Assembly: GCA_004376325.1 (NCBI GenBank)
Contig: SOKC01000040.1
Span: 1-11,929 of the forward strand
DNA from: Actinomycetota bacterium
GTDB taxonomy: Bacteria; Actinomycetota; Humimicrobiia; Humimicrobiales; Humimicrobiaceae
Reading direction: 5' to 3'
Length of the DNA: 11,929 nucleotides
A program made the translations under genes and the position numbers. Below the pieces are notes generated by a model, which made no database searches, was not told the DNA's origin, and worked only from the letters and a program-made list of their open reading frames with translations. Shown piece by piece: positions 1-6,168 of the stretch (positions are counted from its first letter, which is position 1; every line of letters begins with the position of its first letter).

Positions 1-81
1 TTTTGTTGATTCTTGCAGTTCCTTTAACAGGATCCTTATGGCTCTTAAATCATTTTCATCGGCTTGCCTTATTTTTATCAT
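1..81 (-). CDS. GNAT-family N-acetyltransferase, N-terminal fragment (cut by window edge)
   Basis: The first 27 codons of a minus-strand gene run off the left edge. They begin MIKIRQADENDLRAIRILL, the usual opening of a GNAT acyl-CoA N-acetyltransferase: a beta strand with the R-A/D-x-x-D pattern, then the first helix. The ATG at 79-81 is supported by an AGGAGG Shine-Dalgarno at 91-96, nine bases upstream. The acetyl-CoA-binding motif lies outside the window, so substrate and exact family cannot be told. It follows arsM on the same strand but is separated from it by about 143 bp of repeat-like DNA, so co-transcription is uncertain. Confidence 0.72.
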   Translation of the reverse strand, partial: MIKIRQADENDLRAIRILLKELQESTK

Positions 82-90
82 TTATAATAT

Positions 91-96
91 CCTCCT
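91..96 (-). promoter_or_regulatory. Shine-Dalgarno of the GNAT gene
   Basis: CCTCCT on the plus strand reads AGGAGG on the minus strand, nine bases before the ATG at 79-81. This consensus ribosome-binding site fixes the start of the truncated acetyltransferase gene. I see no convincing promoter hexamer pair just upstream. Confidence 0.8.
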
Positions 97-133
97 GTAT
101 AATGTCCTCATATGATTAATAAATTCTGGTCGT

Positions 134-146
134 ATTTCACTTAACT
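134..146. repeat. 13-bp direct repeat, left copy
   Basis: ATTTCACTTAACT here is repeated exactly, in the same orientation, at 1516-1528. The two copies bracket the arsM-regulator operon. They could be footprints of an insertion, ends of a dispersed repeat element, or chance. Confidence 0.5.
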
Positions 147-222
147 GTCGCGGACATACGAAGCCCCGAGCGAAGCGAGGTAAGGGAGCGAAGTGACCGC
201 AGAGTTGCCCGAAGCCCCCTTC
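147..222. repeat. GC-rich repeat-like intergenic stretch
   Basis: This stretch is much richer in G+C than its surroundings and carries internal direct repeats. GAGCGAAG occurs at 168-175 and 186-193, and CGAAGCCCC at 159-167 and 210-218 (period 51). No reading frame in it looks like protein, and it does not fold as a tRNA. The composition and internal repetition resemble small dispersed non-coding repeats. It fills the gap between the arsM stop and the GNAT gene. Confidence 0.5.
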
Positions 223-224
223 TT

Positions 225-1064
225 CTATATTGTTTTGTTTGGTTTGACGCCATAAACTTTTATACTCACAACCGAATTAGCAATCTCATTTAAATTTTTA
301 GACGGTATCTTTAAATTCTCAATAATTGTCTTTGCAGTTGGATCATTAGCCAAACACTCAATGGGAAAGGATGTTTCACCAATTATCCCGACATCCAGAA
401 ATCCTGCTTTTTTTATGGTTTCTATATATTCATCTTTCTTTACTGCTCCAGAAATACAACCAATATATGCTTCGATAGAGTTCTTTATAAAATCTGGAAG
501 CTCTTTCAAAAGAACTATATCTGTGATCATCAGCCTACCACCTGGTTTTAGTACTCTGAAAGCTTCCATAAAAACCCTTCTTTTATCAGGCGCAAGGTTA
601 ATAACACAATTTGAGAGCATAATATCAACAGAATTATCAGCAATTGGTAAATTTTCAATTTCTCCGAGTCTAAACTCTACATTTCTGTATCTGTTTTTCT
701 TAGCATTTTCTCTTGCTTTCTCAATCATTTCAGGCGTCATATCTACACCAATAATCTTTCCATTCTTACCAACTTTGTTAGCGGCAAGGAAACAATCAAA
801 CCCAGCACCTGAGCCGAGGTCAAGGACAGTTTCGCCTTCTTTCAAGGAAGCAAGAGCAACAGGATTCCCACAGCCAAGACCTAAATTTGCACCTTCTGGA
901 ACTGCTTTAAGCTCTTGTTCGCTGTATCCTATCTTTCTGCTGATATCCTGTGCTAAATCAGTGCTTTCACAGCACGATTTTACCGGAATGCAACAGGAAC
1001 TATTTTGTTTGGCTATTTTAGCATAACCATCACTTACAATTTTCTTTATTTTTTCTTCTTTCAT
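225..1064 (-). CDS. arsM: Arsenite S-adenosylmethionine methyltransferase
   Basis: A 279-residue cytosolic class I methyltransferase that transfers methyl groups from SAM to trivalent arsenic, giving methylated and partly volatile arsenicals. The SAM-binding glycine loop LDLGSGAG is at 81-88, with the acidic residue in GVDMTP at 108. The ArsM cysteine signatures are present: GLGCGNP (C65), LSNCVINL (C153) and YIGCISGA (C203), the three thiolates that hold As(III) in this family. Two extra vicinal pairs lie near the N-terminus (C24-C25, C31-C32), a common ArsM feature. Length is typical. The ATG at 1062-1064 overlaps the stop of the upstream regulator gene as ATGA and is preceded by AAGGTGG, so the two genes are translationally coupled. 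It could act on other metalloids, but the motif set is that of ArsM. Confidence 0.95.
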   Translation of the reverse strand: MKEEKIKKIVSDGYAKIAKQNSSCCIPVKSCCESTDLAQDISRKIGYSEQELKAVPEGANLGLGCGNPVALASLKEGETVLDLGSGAGFDCFLAANKVGKNGKIIGVDMTPEMIEKARENAKKNRYRNVEFRLGEIENLPIADNSVDIMLSNCVINLAPDKRRVFMEAFRVLKPGGRLMITDIVLLKELPDFIKNSIEAYIGCISGAVKKDEYIETIKKAGFLDVGIIGETSFPIECLANDPTAKTIIENLKIPSKNLNEIANSVVSIKVYGVKPNKTI

Positions 1065-1372
1065 TTTAGTTCCACCTTAATTTTATCTTTTTTCTTTTTT
1101 AGAATCTCTTCCATCATAGGACCGAGCAGATCTTTTACCATTTCTGCAAAATCTTCGGCTTTAATTAGAGAAATACAGCATATTTCCCCATTTTTTTCCC
1201 AACTTACAGCAGCTAGTTTATCGCCCGCCCTTATATTCGCCCTGTCTCTTATCTCTTTGGGGAGTATCATCTGTCCTCGCTCATCTACGCTTATTAACGA
1301 TTCAACTTTACAGCATCCTACTCCTATGTCCGTTGGTGTACAACAAGACTTATCTTTACCTTTTTTAGCCAT
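1061..1372 (-). CDS. AbrB/MazE/SpoVT-type regulator with Cys-Cys pairs (HgcAB-associated protein type)
   Basis: A 103-residue protein with a central SpoVT/AbrB swapped-hairpin DNA-binding domain at about 24-68 (ISVDERGQMILPKEIR, then the AGDKL turn). It is unusually rich in cysteine pairs: C10-C11 and C20-C21 (CC-x8-CC) before the domain, and C65-C66 at its end. The C-terminal tail is a Lys/Glu helix. From memory, proteins of this build are annotated as HgcAB-associated (HgcC-like). No hgcA or hgcB is in view; here the partner is arsM, directly downstream with an ATGA overlap. The vicinal thiols would suit As(III) or Hg(II) binding, so a metalloid-responsive repressor of its own operon is a reasonable inference, not shown. 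The ATG at 1370-1372 has a GGAGGC site at 1381-1386; the ATG at 1377-1379 is out of frame. Confidence 0.85.
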   Translation of the reverse strand: MAKKGKDKSCCTPTDIGVGCCKVESLISVDERGQMILPKEIRDRANIRAGDKLAAVSWEKNGEICCISLIKAEDFAEMVKDLLGPMMEEILKKKKDKIKVELK

Positions 1373-1400
1373 TTTTCATCGCCTCCATAGTTATTTATAG

Positions 1401-1411
1401 TATTCTGAATA
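1401..1411. promoter_or_regulatory. Candidate operator palindrome 3
   Basis: TATTC-T-GAATA is a perfect 5-1-5 inverted repeat in the leader of the AbrB-arsM transcript, between the main palindrome and the ribosome-binding site. It shares the TTCTGA core with the 1421-1436 site. Confidence 0.4.
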
Positions 1412-1420
1412 TTTATACTT

Positions 1421-1436
1421 TTCTGATTAATCAGAA
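1421..1436. promoter_or_regulatory. Candidate operator palindrome 2 (main)
   Basis: TTCTGATTAATCAGAA is a perfect 16-bp palindrome lying about 6 to 21 bases downstream of the start of transcription predicted from the 1449-1477 promoter. That is a classic repressor position. The likely ligand is the Cys-rich AbrB protein encoded immediately downstream, or an ArsR protein encoded elsewhere. Confidence 0.6.
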
Positions 1437-1447
1437 TTCACTGAATT
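1435..1447. promoter_or_regulatory. Candidate operator palindrome 1, over the predicted transcription start
   Basis: AATTCA-C-TGAATT is a perfect 6-1-6 inverted repeat centred on 1441, essentially at the predicted +1 (about 1442). It overlaps the 1421-1436 palindrome by two bases. Confidence 0.45.
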
Positions 1448-1448
1448 A

Positions 1449-1477
1449 ATTATAACAACATAAGCAATTCTTGCCAA
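1449..1477 (-). promoter_or_regulatory. Promoter of the AbrB-arsM operon
   Basis: Read on the minus strand, a -35 box TTGGCA (1472-1477) and a -10 box TATAAT (1449-1454) are separated by exactly 17 bp. They match the sigma-70 consensus at 5/6 and 6/6. The predicted start of transcription is near 1442, giving a leader of about 70 nt that contains palindromic elements and a GGAGGC site. Confidence 0.75.
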
Positions 1478-1515
1478 GTAATTTTTGAGATATTTTCTTT
1501 AGCGGGCGAAGGGCA

Positions 1516-1528
1516 ATTTCACTTAACT
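1516..1528. repeat. 13-bp direct repeat, right copy
   Basis: ATTTCACTTAACT matches 134-146 exactly. It is preceded by GCGGGCGAAGGGCA, whose GC-rich GGCGAAGGG character recalls the left flank. It sits between the operon promoter and the broken recombinase gene. Confidence 0.5.
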
Positions 1529-1596
1529 TAAAATAACCGAACTACTTCGTTTATGCATAAATATATGAAATCTAATATTGTATTTTTTCACTTTTA

Positions 1597-1695
1597 TTAT
1601 CCACTCCCAAAATCCAAAGGGCTTTTAATCCGCCCGATATTACACTGTCTGACGTGATTATAAATTTCTGTAGTTTTAGAACTCTTATGCCCAAT
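1597..1695 (-). pseudogene. Tyrosine recombinase/integrase, C-terminal remnant
   Basis: The minus strand encodes IGHKSSKTTEIYNHV and then ends with IKSPLDFGSG and two stop codons (TAA at 1597-1599, then TAA at 1594-1596). This is the extreme C-terminal end of an XerC/D- or integron-integrase-like tyrosine recombinase. It holds the (L)GH box II region with the conserved His, the nucleophilic Tyr of the T-T-x-x-Y-x-H motif, and the IKSPLD tail. Everything upstream of this box, including the catalytic Arg and Lys, is gone. The frame is closed by a TGA a few codons before it. It is a relic of a mobile element next to the arsM operon and supports transfer into this site. Confidence 0.8.
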
Positions 1696-1697
1696 TT

Positions 1698-1730
1698 GTT
1701 TTTTTCATCTTCAATAATCAAAATTCTCAT
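1698..1730 (-). pseudogene. Response-regulator N-terminus fused out of frame to the integrase relic
   Basis: From an ATG at 1728-1730 the minus strand encodes MRILIIEDEKN, the standard first beta strand and acidic pocket of OmpR-type response regulators. After these codons the sequence passes into the integrase relic in another frame. The resulting ORF continues to a TAG at 1572-1574 (52 codons) as an unrelated-looking peptide. There is no clear Shine-Dalgarno, but a TATAAT lies just upstream, so the fragment may keep the old gene's -10 box. The match is only 11 residues, so the identification is suggestive. Confidence 0.5.
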
Positions 1731-1739
1731 AATGATATA

Positions 1740-1826
1740 TTATAACAATTTGCCAGAAATAGATGAAACTTCAATCTACACTCAGACCATTCTCATTGGT
1801 AAAATAATAATTAGCTTAAAAACAGT
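1740..1826. other. Intergenic remainder between the integrase relic and the aminopeptidase promoter
   Basis: I see no credible coding frame here on either strand. With the recombinase/regulator relics, the 13-bp repeat and the two promoters, this completes the account of the 550-bp gene-free stretch from 1373 to 1922. The plus-strand ORF crossing it is a low-complexity shadow. Confidence 0.5.
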
Positions 1827-1855
1827 TTTACAGTATAATTGTTATGTTTTATTAT
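1827..1855 (+). promoter_or_regulatory. Promoter of the aminopeptidase gene
   Basis: TTTACA (1827-1832) and TATTAT (1850-1855) are separated by 17 bp, each 5/6 to the sigma-70 consensus. Transcription would start near 1862, giving a leader of about 60 nt with a strong AGGAGG at 1909-1914, eight bases before the ATG. Confidence 0.6.
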
Positions 1856-1922
1856 ATTTTCTATATAATTACCTGTTATATGAATAGGTGACAGTAACTA
1901 GAGATAAGAGGAGGGTGGAGCA

Positions 1923-3035
1923 ATGGATCCGAGAATAGAAAAACTGGCAAAAAACCTGGTAAATTATTCCTGCAAGATACGAAAAGGAGAAAAAGTTTTA
2001 GTAGAGTGTGTCGGCAACTCCGGAATTCCGCTGACCAGGGCTCTCATAAAAGAAATATATAAAACCGGAGGAGTGCCGTACATGGAGTTAAAAGATAACA
2101 GTATTGTAAGGGAGTTGCTGAAAAAAAGCACTCCAGAACAACTGGAATCCATGGCTAAATATGAGCTTACCCGTATGAAGGAAATGGATGCTTTCATAGG
2201 GATAAGGGCCGGTGACAATGTTAGTGAAATGAGTGATGTCACACCGGAAAAAATGTCTGATTATATGAGATATTTAATTAAGCCAGTCAATGAGGAAAGA
2301 ATAAATAATACCAGGTGGGTGGTTATAAGATATCCTAACAACTCAATGGCTCAACTTGCAAATACAAGTATGGAAGCTTTTGAAGATTTTTATTTTAATG
2401 TGTGTAATCTGGATTATAGCAAGATGTCAAAAGCTATGGATAATCTGGTAAATCTGATGAATAAAACAGATAAAGTTCGTATAACCGGTAGAGATACTGA
2501 TTTGACCTTCTCCATCAAAGATATTCCCGCTGTAAAGTGTGGTGGTGAATTTAATATTCCGGATGGTGAAGTTTTTACAGCTCCGGTAAGAAATTCTGTA
2601 AATGGCAGACTGGTATACAACTGTCCGGCCGTCTATCAGGGTGTTGCTTATGAAAATATCAGCCTGCATTTTAAAAATGGTAAGATTATTGAAGCCACCG
2701 CCAGTGATACGGAAAGAATCAATAAGGTTTTTGATACAGACGAAGGAGCCAGATATATAGGAGAATTTTCCATAGGTGTCAACCCATATATAACCAGGCC
2801 TATGAAAGATGTTCTATTCGATGAAAAAATAATGGGAAGCTTTCACTTCACACCTGGAAAGTGCTACAAGGAAACATCAAATGGCAATGATTCTGCAATA
2901 CACTGGGACCTGGTATGTATACAAACACCCGAATATGGAGGCGGGGAAATTTATTTTGATGATATTCTGATAAGAAAGGATGGGAGGTTCGTAACCGAAG
3001 AACTGGGAGGCTTAAATTCCGAAAACTTAAAATAG
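1923..3035 (+). CDS. M29-family metallo-aminopeptidase (AmpS/PepS/AmpT type)
   Basis: A 370-residue cytosolic exopeptidase that removes N-terminal residues from peptides using a two-metal centre. The M29 ligand pattern is visible in the C-terminal half: E216 in PDGEVFTAP, E281 in GEFSIG, H308 and Y315 in FHFTPGKCY, and H327 and D329 in AIHWD. This is the E...E...H-x6-Y...HxD order of the family. The N-terminal half (about 1-180) is the variable domain that closes over the active site in M29 dimers. Length fits the shorter members. The ATG is fixed by AGGAGG at 1909-1914. It is the only complete plus-strand gene, stands alone behind its own promoter, and converges on pcrA with six bases between the stops. 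Substrate preference cannot be read from sequence. Confidence 0.93.
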   Translation: MDPRIEKLAKNLVNYSCKIRKGEKVLVECVGNSGIPLTRALIKEIYKTGGVPYMELKDNSIVRELLKKSTPEQLESMAKYELTRMKEMDAFIGIRAGDNVSEMSDVTPEKMSDYMRYLIKPVNEERINNTRWVVIRYPNNSMAQLANTSMEAFEDFYFNVCNLDYSKMSKAMDNLVNLMNKTDKVRITGRDTDLTFSIKDIPAVKCGGEFNIPDGEVFTAPVRNSVNGRLVYNCPAVYQGVAYENISLHFKNGKIIEATASDTERINKVFDTDEGARYIGEFSIGVNPYITRPMKDVLFDEKIMGSFHFTPGKCYKETSNGNDSAIHWDLVCIQTPEYGGGEIYFDDILIRKDGRFVTEELGGLNSENLK

Positions 3036-3041
3036 CATAAA

Positions 3042-5270
3042 TTACTTTATCTTTTTTATAGGAGCAAAACTTACCAGCAGATGTTTTATACCAGCCTTGC
3101 CAAAAATCACGTCCAGTTCACAGTCATCAGCCAGTTTCTTTACTTTTAAAATTTTACCCTGCCCCCAATACTTATGCTCTATTAAATCACCTTTCCTGTA
3201 CCGGTAATCTCCACCATATCCATTTTTACCCACAGCCTTGCCCCGCTTCATACTTTCAGACTCAATCCTGTTTTCATCAATTATAAGATCCTGGGGGATT
3301 TCATTTATAAACCTGGAAACAGTTCTAAAGCTGGTATCGCCATAGATACTATGTGACACCGAAGAAGACAAAAATACCTTTTCTTTTGCCCTGGTAATAC
3401 CAACATAGCACAGCCTTCTTTCCTCTTCCAGCTCCTCAACACTATTCATACTCCTGGAATGTGGAAAAATTCCTTCCTCCATTCCTATAATGAATACTAC
3501 CGGGAACTCAAGCCCCTTTGCATTATGAAGAGTCATCAGCACCAGTCCATCCGTACTTTCATCATAATTATCAATATCAGTAAGAAGTGAGACTTCTTCC
3601 AAAAATCCATCCAGATTATATAGTCCACCAACATCCCTGGAGTTCTTTTCAGTAACATAACCCCGAGAGTCTCTAGTGGAAACAGCAGAGATGTTGTCTA
3701 CTGCAGCTTTTTCTTCATACTCTCTGGTAACAGTTAAAAATTCCTTTAAGTTCTCTATTCTGTTTAAAGCTTCGATGGTGTTTTCTCGCTCAAGCTCTCT
3801 CATATAGCCGGTTTCCCTCCAGATTTTCTGCAATACCTCACCAACCCCACGCTCTAAGGCAAAACTTCTAAAATCTGCAATAAGTGATATAAATTTATCG
3901 ATTCTTTCCTTTGCTCTCCTGCCCAGCAGAGGAATTTCATCACCTCTGTAAAAAGCCTCACAAAAAGTCATATTATTCTTGCGGGCATATTTTTCTATAG
4001 CAGCAATTGTTAATTTACCAATCTTTCGCCTGGGAACATTCACAATTCTTACCAAACTGACTACATCCTTAGGATTTGCAATTAACTTCATATAAGCAAG
4101 CATATCTTTTATTTCTTTTCTATCATAAAATCTTAAACCCCCGTAAATTTTATAGGGTATATTTTGTCTTACCAGGTATTCTTCCACAGCTCTAGACTGG
4201 GCATTGGTCCTATAAAAGACTGAAAAATCCTTGTATTTCTTGTTTTTTTCTTTCATATATTTTTCTATCTTCCGGACTATAAAATTTACCTCAACCTTTT
4301 CATCTGGAGCTATATATTTTGAAACCATTTCTCCTTCAGGATTCTCGGTCCATAAATTTTTATGTTTCCTGTTTTCATTATTTCTTATGATAAAATTTGC
4401 GGCATCCAGTATTTTCTGAGTGGATCTGTAATTTTGTTCCAGTTTTATGACCACAGTATCATCAAACTGCTTATCAAAATTAATAATATTTTTAATCTCC
4501 GCACCGCGCCAGCTATAAATGTTCTGGTCATCATCTCCAACCACACAGATTCTTTTATGCTTTTCCGATAAAAGCATGACAATTTCATTCTGAGCAATAT
4601 TTGTATCCTGAAACTCATCTACCAGAATATATTTAAATTTTTCCTGGTATTTCTTTCTTACTTCCGGAAATAAATTTAAAATGTCAACTGTAAACATCAA
4701 AAGGTCATCAAAATCAAGTGCGTTGGCTTTAAACAGCTTTTCCTGATATAAACTGTAAATTTTAGCCGCTATTTTCTCGAAATAATCAATCGCCTTTTTT
4801 GAGAAAGTTTCATAGTCAATAAGCTTATTTTTGGCATCGCTAATGACTGACATCACTGCTCTGGGAGGAAATCTTTTGATATCTATATCCAGTTCTTTTT
4901 CAACATTGGATACCAGACTTAATGCGTCATCAGCATCATAAATCACATAATTCCTGGACATGCCCAGGTGATTAATCTCATACCTGAGTAGTCTTGCGCA
5001 GAATGAATGGAAGGTACTGACCCACATATATTCCCCAATTCTGCCAACCAGTTCTATGACTCTCCTTTTCATCTCCCTGGCTGCTTTATTGGTAAAAGTA
5101 ATAGCAAGAATATTAAAGGGGTCTACTCCCCTGCTCTTAATCAGGTATGCAATCCTGTAAGTTAGCACTCTTGTTTTTCCACTTCCCGCGCCGGCAATAA
5201 CCAGAAGTGGCTTTTCAGTGCTTTTTACCGCTTTAATTTGCTGGGGGTTTAAATATTTTTCTAATTCCAA
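3042..5270 (-). CDS. pcrA: ATP-dependent DNA helicase PcrA/UvrD (superfamily 1A)
   Basis: A 742-residue 3'-5' SF1A helicase for repair and for clearing recombination or transcription intermediates. Motifs in order: Q motif LNPQQIKAV (7-15), Walker A GAGSGKT (27-33), Ia ITFTNKAAREMK (57-68), Walker B VDEFQDTN (217-224), III VVGDDDQNIYSWRGA (243-257), IV LEQNYRST (277-284), V LMTLHNAKGLEF (578-589), VI RRLCYVGITRAKE (618-630). The C-terminus (about 693-737, GDLIEHKYWGQGKI onward) is the Tudor-like RNA-polymerase-interacting domain typical of PcrA. A loop of about 30 residues at 523-553 looks longer than in Bacillus PcrA. The start is TTG at 5268-5270: the frame upstream is closed by TAG and TGA, and the Q motif begins six residues in. 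No clear Shine-Dalgarno is visible, so initiation may rely on coupling to aroF, whose stop lies 11 nt upstream. It is the last gene of the cluster. Confidence 0.95.
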   Translation of the reverse strand: MELEKYLNPQQIKAVKSTEKPLLVIAGAGSGKTRVLTYRIAYLIKSRGVDPFNILAITFTNKAAREMKRRVIELVGRIGEYMWVSTFHSFCARLLRYEINHLGMSRNYVIYDADDALSLVSNVEKELDIDIKRFPPRAVMSVISDAKNKLIDYETFSKKAIDYFEKIAAKIYSLYQEKLFKANALDFDDLLMFTVDILNLFPEVRKKYQEKFKYILVDEFQDTNIAQNEIVMLLSEKHKRICVVGDDDQNIYSWRGAEIKNIINFDKQFDDTVVIKLEQNYRSTQKILDAANFIIRNNENRKHKNLWTENPEGEMVSKYIAPDEKVEVNFIVRKIEKYMKEKNKKYKDFSVFYRTNAQSRAVEEYLVRQNIPYKIYGGLRFYDRKEIKDMLAYMKLIANPKDVVSLVRIVNVPRRKIGKLTIAAIEKYARKNNMTFCEAFYRGDEIPLLGRRAKERIDKFISLIADFRSFALERGVGEVLQKIWRETGYMRELERENTIEALNRIENLKEFLTVTREYEEKAAVDNISAVSTRDSRGYVTEKNSRDVGGLYNLDGFLEEVSLLTDIDNYDESTDGLVLMTLHNAKGLEFPVVFIIGMEEGIFPHSRSMNSVEELEEERRLCYVGITRAKEKVFLSSSVSHSIYGDTSFRTVSRFINEIPQDLIIDENRIESESMKRGKAVGKNGYGGDYRYRKGDLIEHKYWGQGKILKVKKLADDCELDVIFGKAGIKHLLVSFAPIKKIK

Positions 5271-5281
5271 GTTTCACTAAA

Positions 5282-6100
5282 CTATCTAATTTTCTTTCCA
5301 ATAACACTGGCAATATTTCTTACCTGGCGTACCAGCTCCACCAGCTCTTTTGCATTTAAGGACTGTTGTCCATCACAGAGCGCCAGGGAAGGATTATTAT
5401 GAGCTTCAACCATAATGCCATCTGCACCTACTGCAACTGCTGCCCTACTCATAGGAATAACCAGATCACTCTGTCCAACAGCATGAGAAGGATCAACAAT
5501 TATGGGAAGTTTACTCAGTTTTTTAATAACCGGAACCGCTGATAGATCCAGAGTAAACCTGGTATCAGTTTCAAATGTCCTTATACCTCTCTCGCACAGC
5601 ACTACTTCTGTATTTCCTCTTAAAGTTATATATTCAACTGCAAGCAACCATTCCTTTATTGATGATGCCCATCCTCTCTTAAGAAGAACCTTTTTATTTC
5701 TTTCATTTGCCACTCTACCCACTTTTTTAAGCAGCTCAAAGTTTGACATATTTCTTGTGCCAATCTGCAGTACATCTGCGTTATCAGCTATTATATCAAC
5801 ATTCTCAGTATTAGTAACTTCAGTTACTGTCTTAAGACCATATTTAACATTAATTTCCTTTAAATACTTTAGACCTTTTTCCCCAAGTCCCTGAAAGCTG
5901 TATGGAGACGTTCTGGGTTTATAAGCTCCGCCCCGTATAAATGAAAGCCCCAGATCTTTTACTACTTTTGCAATAGCATCTAATTGCTCCCAGCTTTCAA
6001 TTGCGCAAGGCCCTGCAATTACAGTAATATAGCCCTCCTCAATCAGCTTTACAGTGTCTTTGTCTTTAATTCTTTCAAGTTTTTCTTTTTTATTTTCCAT
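5282..6100 (-). CDS. aroF: 3-deoxy-7-phosphoheptulonate (DAHP) synthase, type I-beta, no regulatory domain
   Basis: A 272-residue TIM-barrel enzyme that condenses phosphoenolpyruvate and erythrose 4-phosphate to DAHP, the first step of the shikimate pathway. Signatures: GPCAIES (30-36, metal ligand C32), RGGAYKPRTSPYSFQG (56-71), LLKRG (139-143), ERGIRTFE (170-177), VDPSHAVG (202-209, H206), VEAHNNPS (231-238, E232) and CDGQQSL (242-248, D243). C32/H206/E232/D243 form the divalent metal site. The N-terminus has only about 25 residues before the barrel, so it lacks the ferredoxin-like feedback domain of the Thermotoga enzyme and the fused chorismate mutase of Bacillus. An in-frame TAA directly before the ATG fixes the start, though the Shine-Dalgarno is poor. 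A chorismate mutase gene lies 68 nt upstream. KDO-8-phosphate synthase is related but its motifs differ. Confidence 0.94.
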   Translation of the reverse strand: MENKKEKLERIKDKDTVKLIEEGYITVIAGPCAIESWEQLDAIAKVVKDLGLSFIRGGAYKPRTSPYSFQGLGEKGLKYLKEINVKYGLKTVTEVTNTENVDIIADNADVLQIGTRNMSNFELLKKVGRVANERNKKVLLKRGWASSIKEWLLAVEYITLRGNTEVVLCERGIRTFETDTRFTLDLSAVPVIKKLSKLPIIVDPSHAVGQSDLVIPMSRAAVAVGADGIMVEAHNNPSLALCDGQQSLNAKELVELVRQVRNIASVIGKKIR

Positions 6101-6168
6101 TTAAAGATATTTCTTTCTAATATAAAATAATCATTATTGGATACTTTTAAAATACGGTAACCGGATAT

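Noticed and set aside
147..222. tRNA or rRNA fragment in the GC-rich stretch
   Set aside because: No cloverleaf, no T-loop GTTCRA-type sequence and no recognisable rRNA segment; the signal is internal direct repeats only.
361..1026. 221-codon plus-strand ORF opposite arsM
   Set aside because: Antisense shadow of arsM. The arsM frame has all family motifs and a ribosome-binding site, and this one has neither.
1462..1478. Sigma-54 promoter upstream of the AbrB-arsM operon (TTGGCA...TTGCTT on the minus strand)
   Set aside because: The GG and GC dinucleotides are 8 nt apart, not the required 10, while the same TTGGCA fits a 17-bp-spaced sigma-70 pair with a perfect TATAAT.
1654..1887. 77-codon plus-strand ORF in the large intergenic gap
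   Set aside because: Low-complexity hydrophobic translation with no start signal. It lies across the integrase/response-regulator relics and the aminopeptidase promoter.
5502..5894. 130-codon plus-strand ORF inside aroF
   Set aside because: Antisense shadow of a fully motif-supported DAHP synthase gene.
6127..6139. AATAAT-C-ATTATT palindrome between the chorismate mutase and aroF genes as terminator or operator
   Set aside because: All-AT 6-1-6 symmetry without a T-tract or promoter nearby; expected by chance in DNA of this composition.
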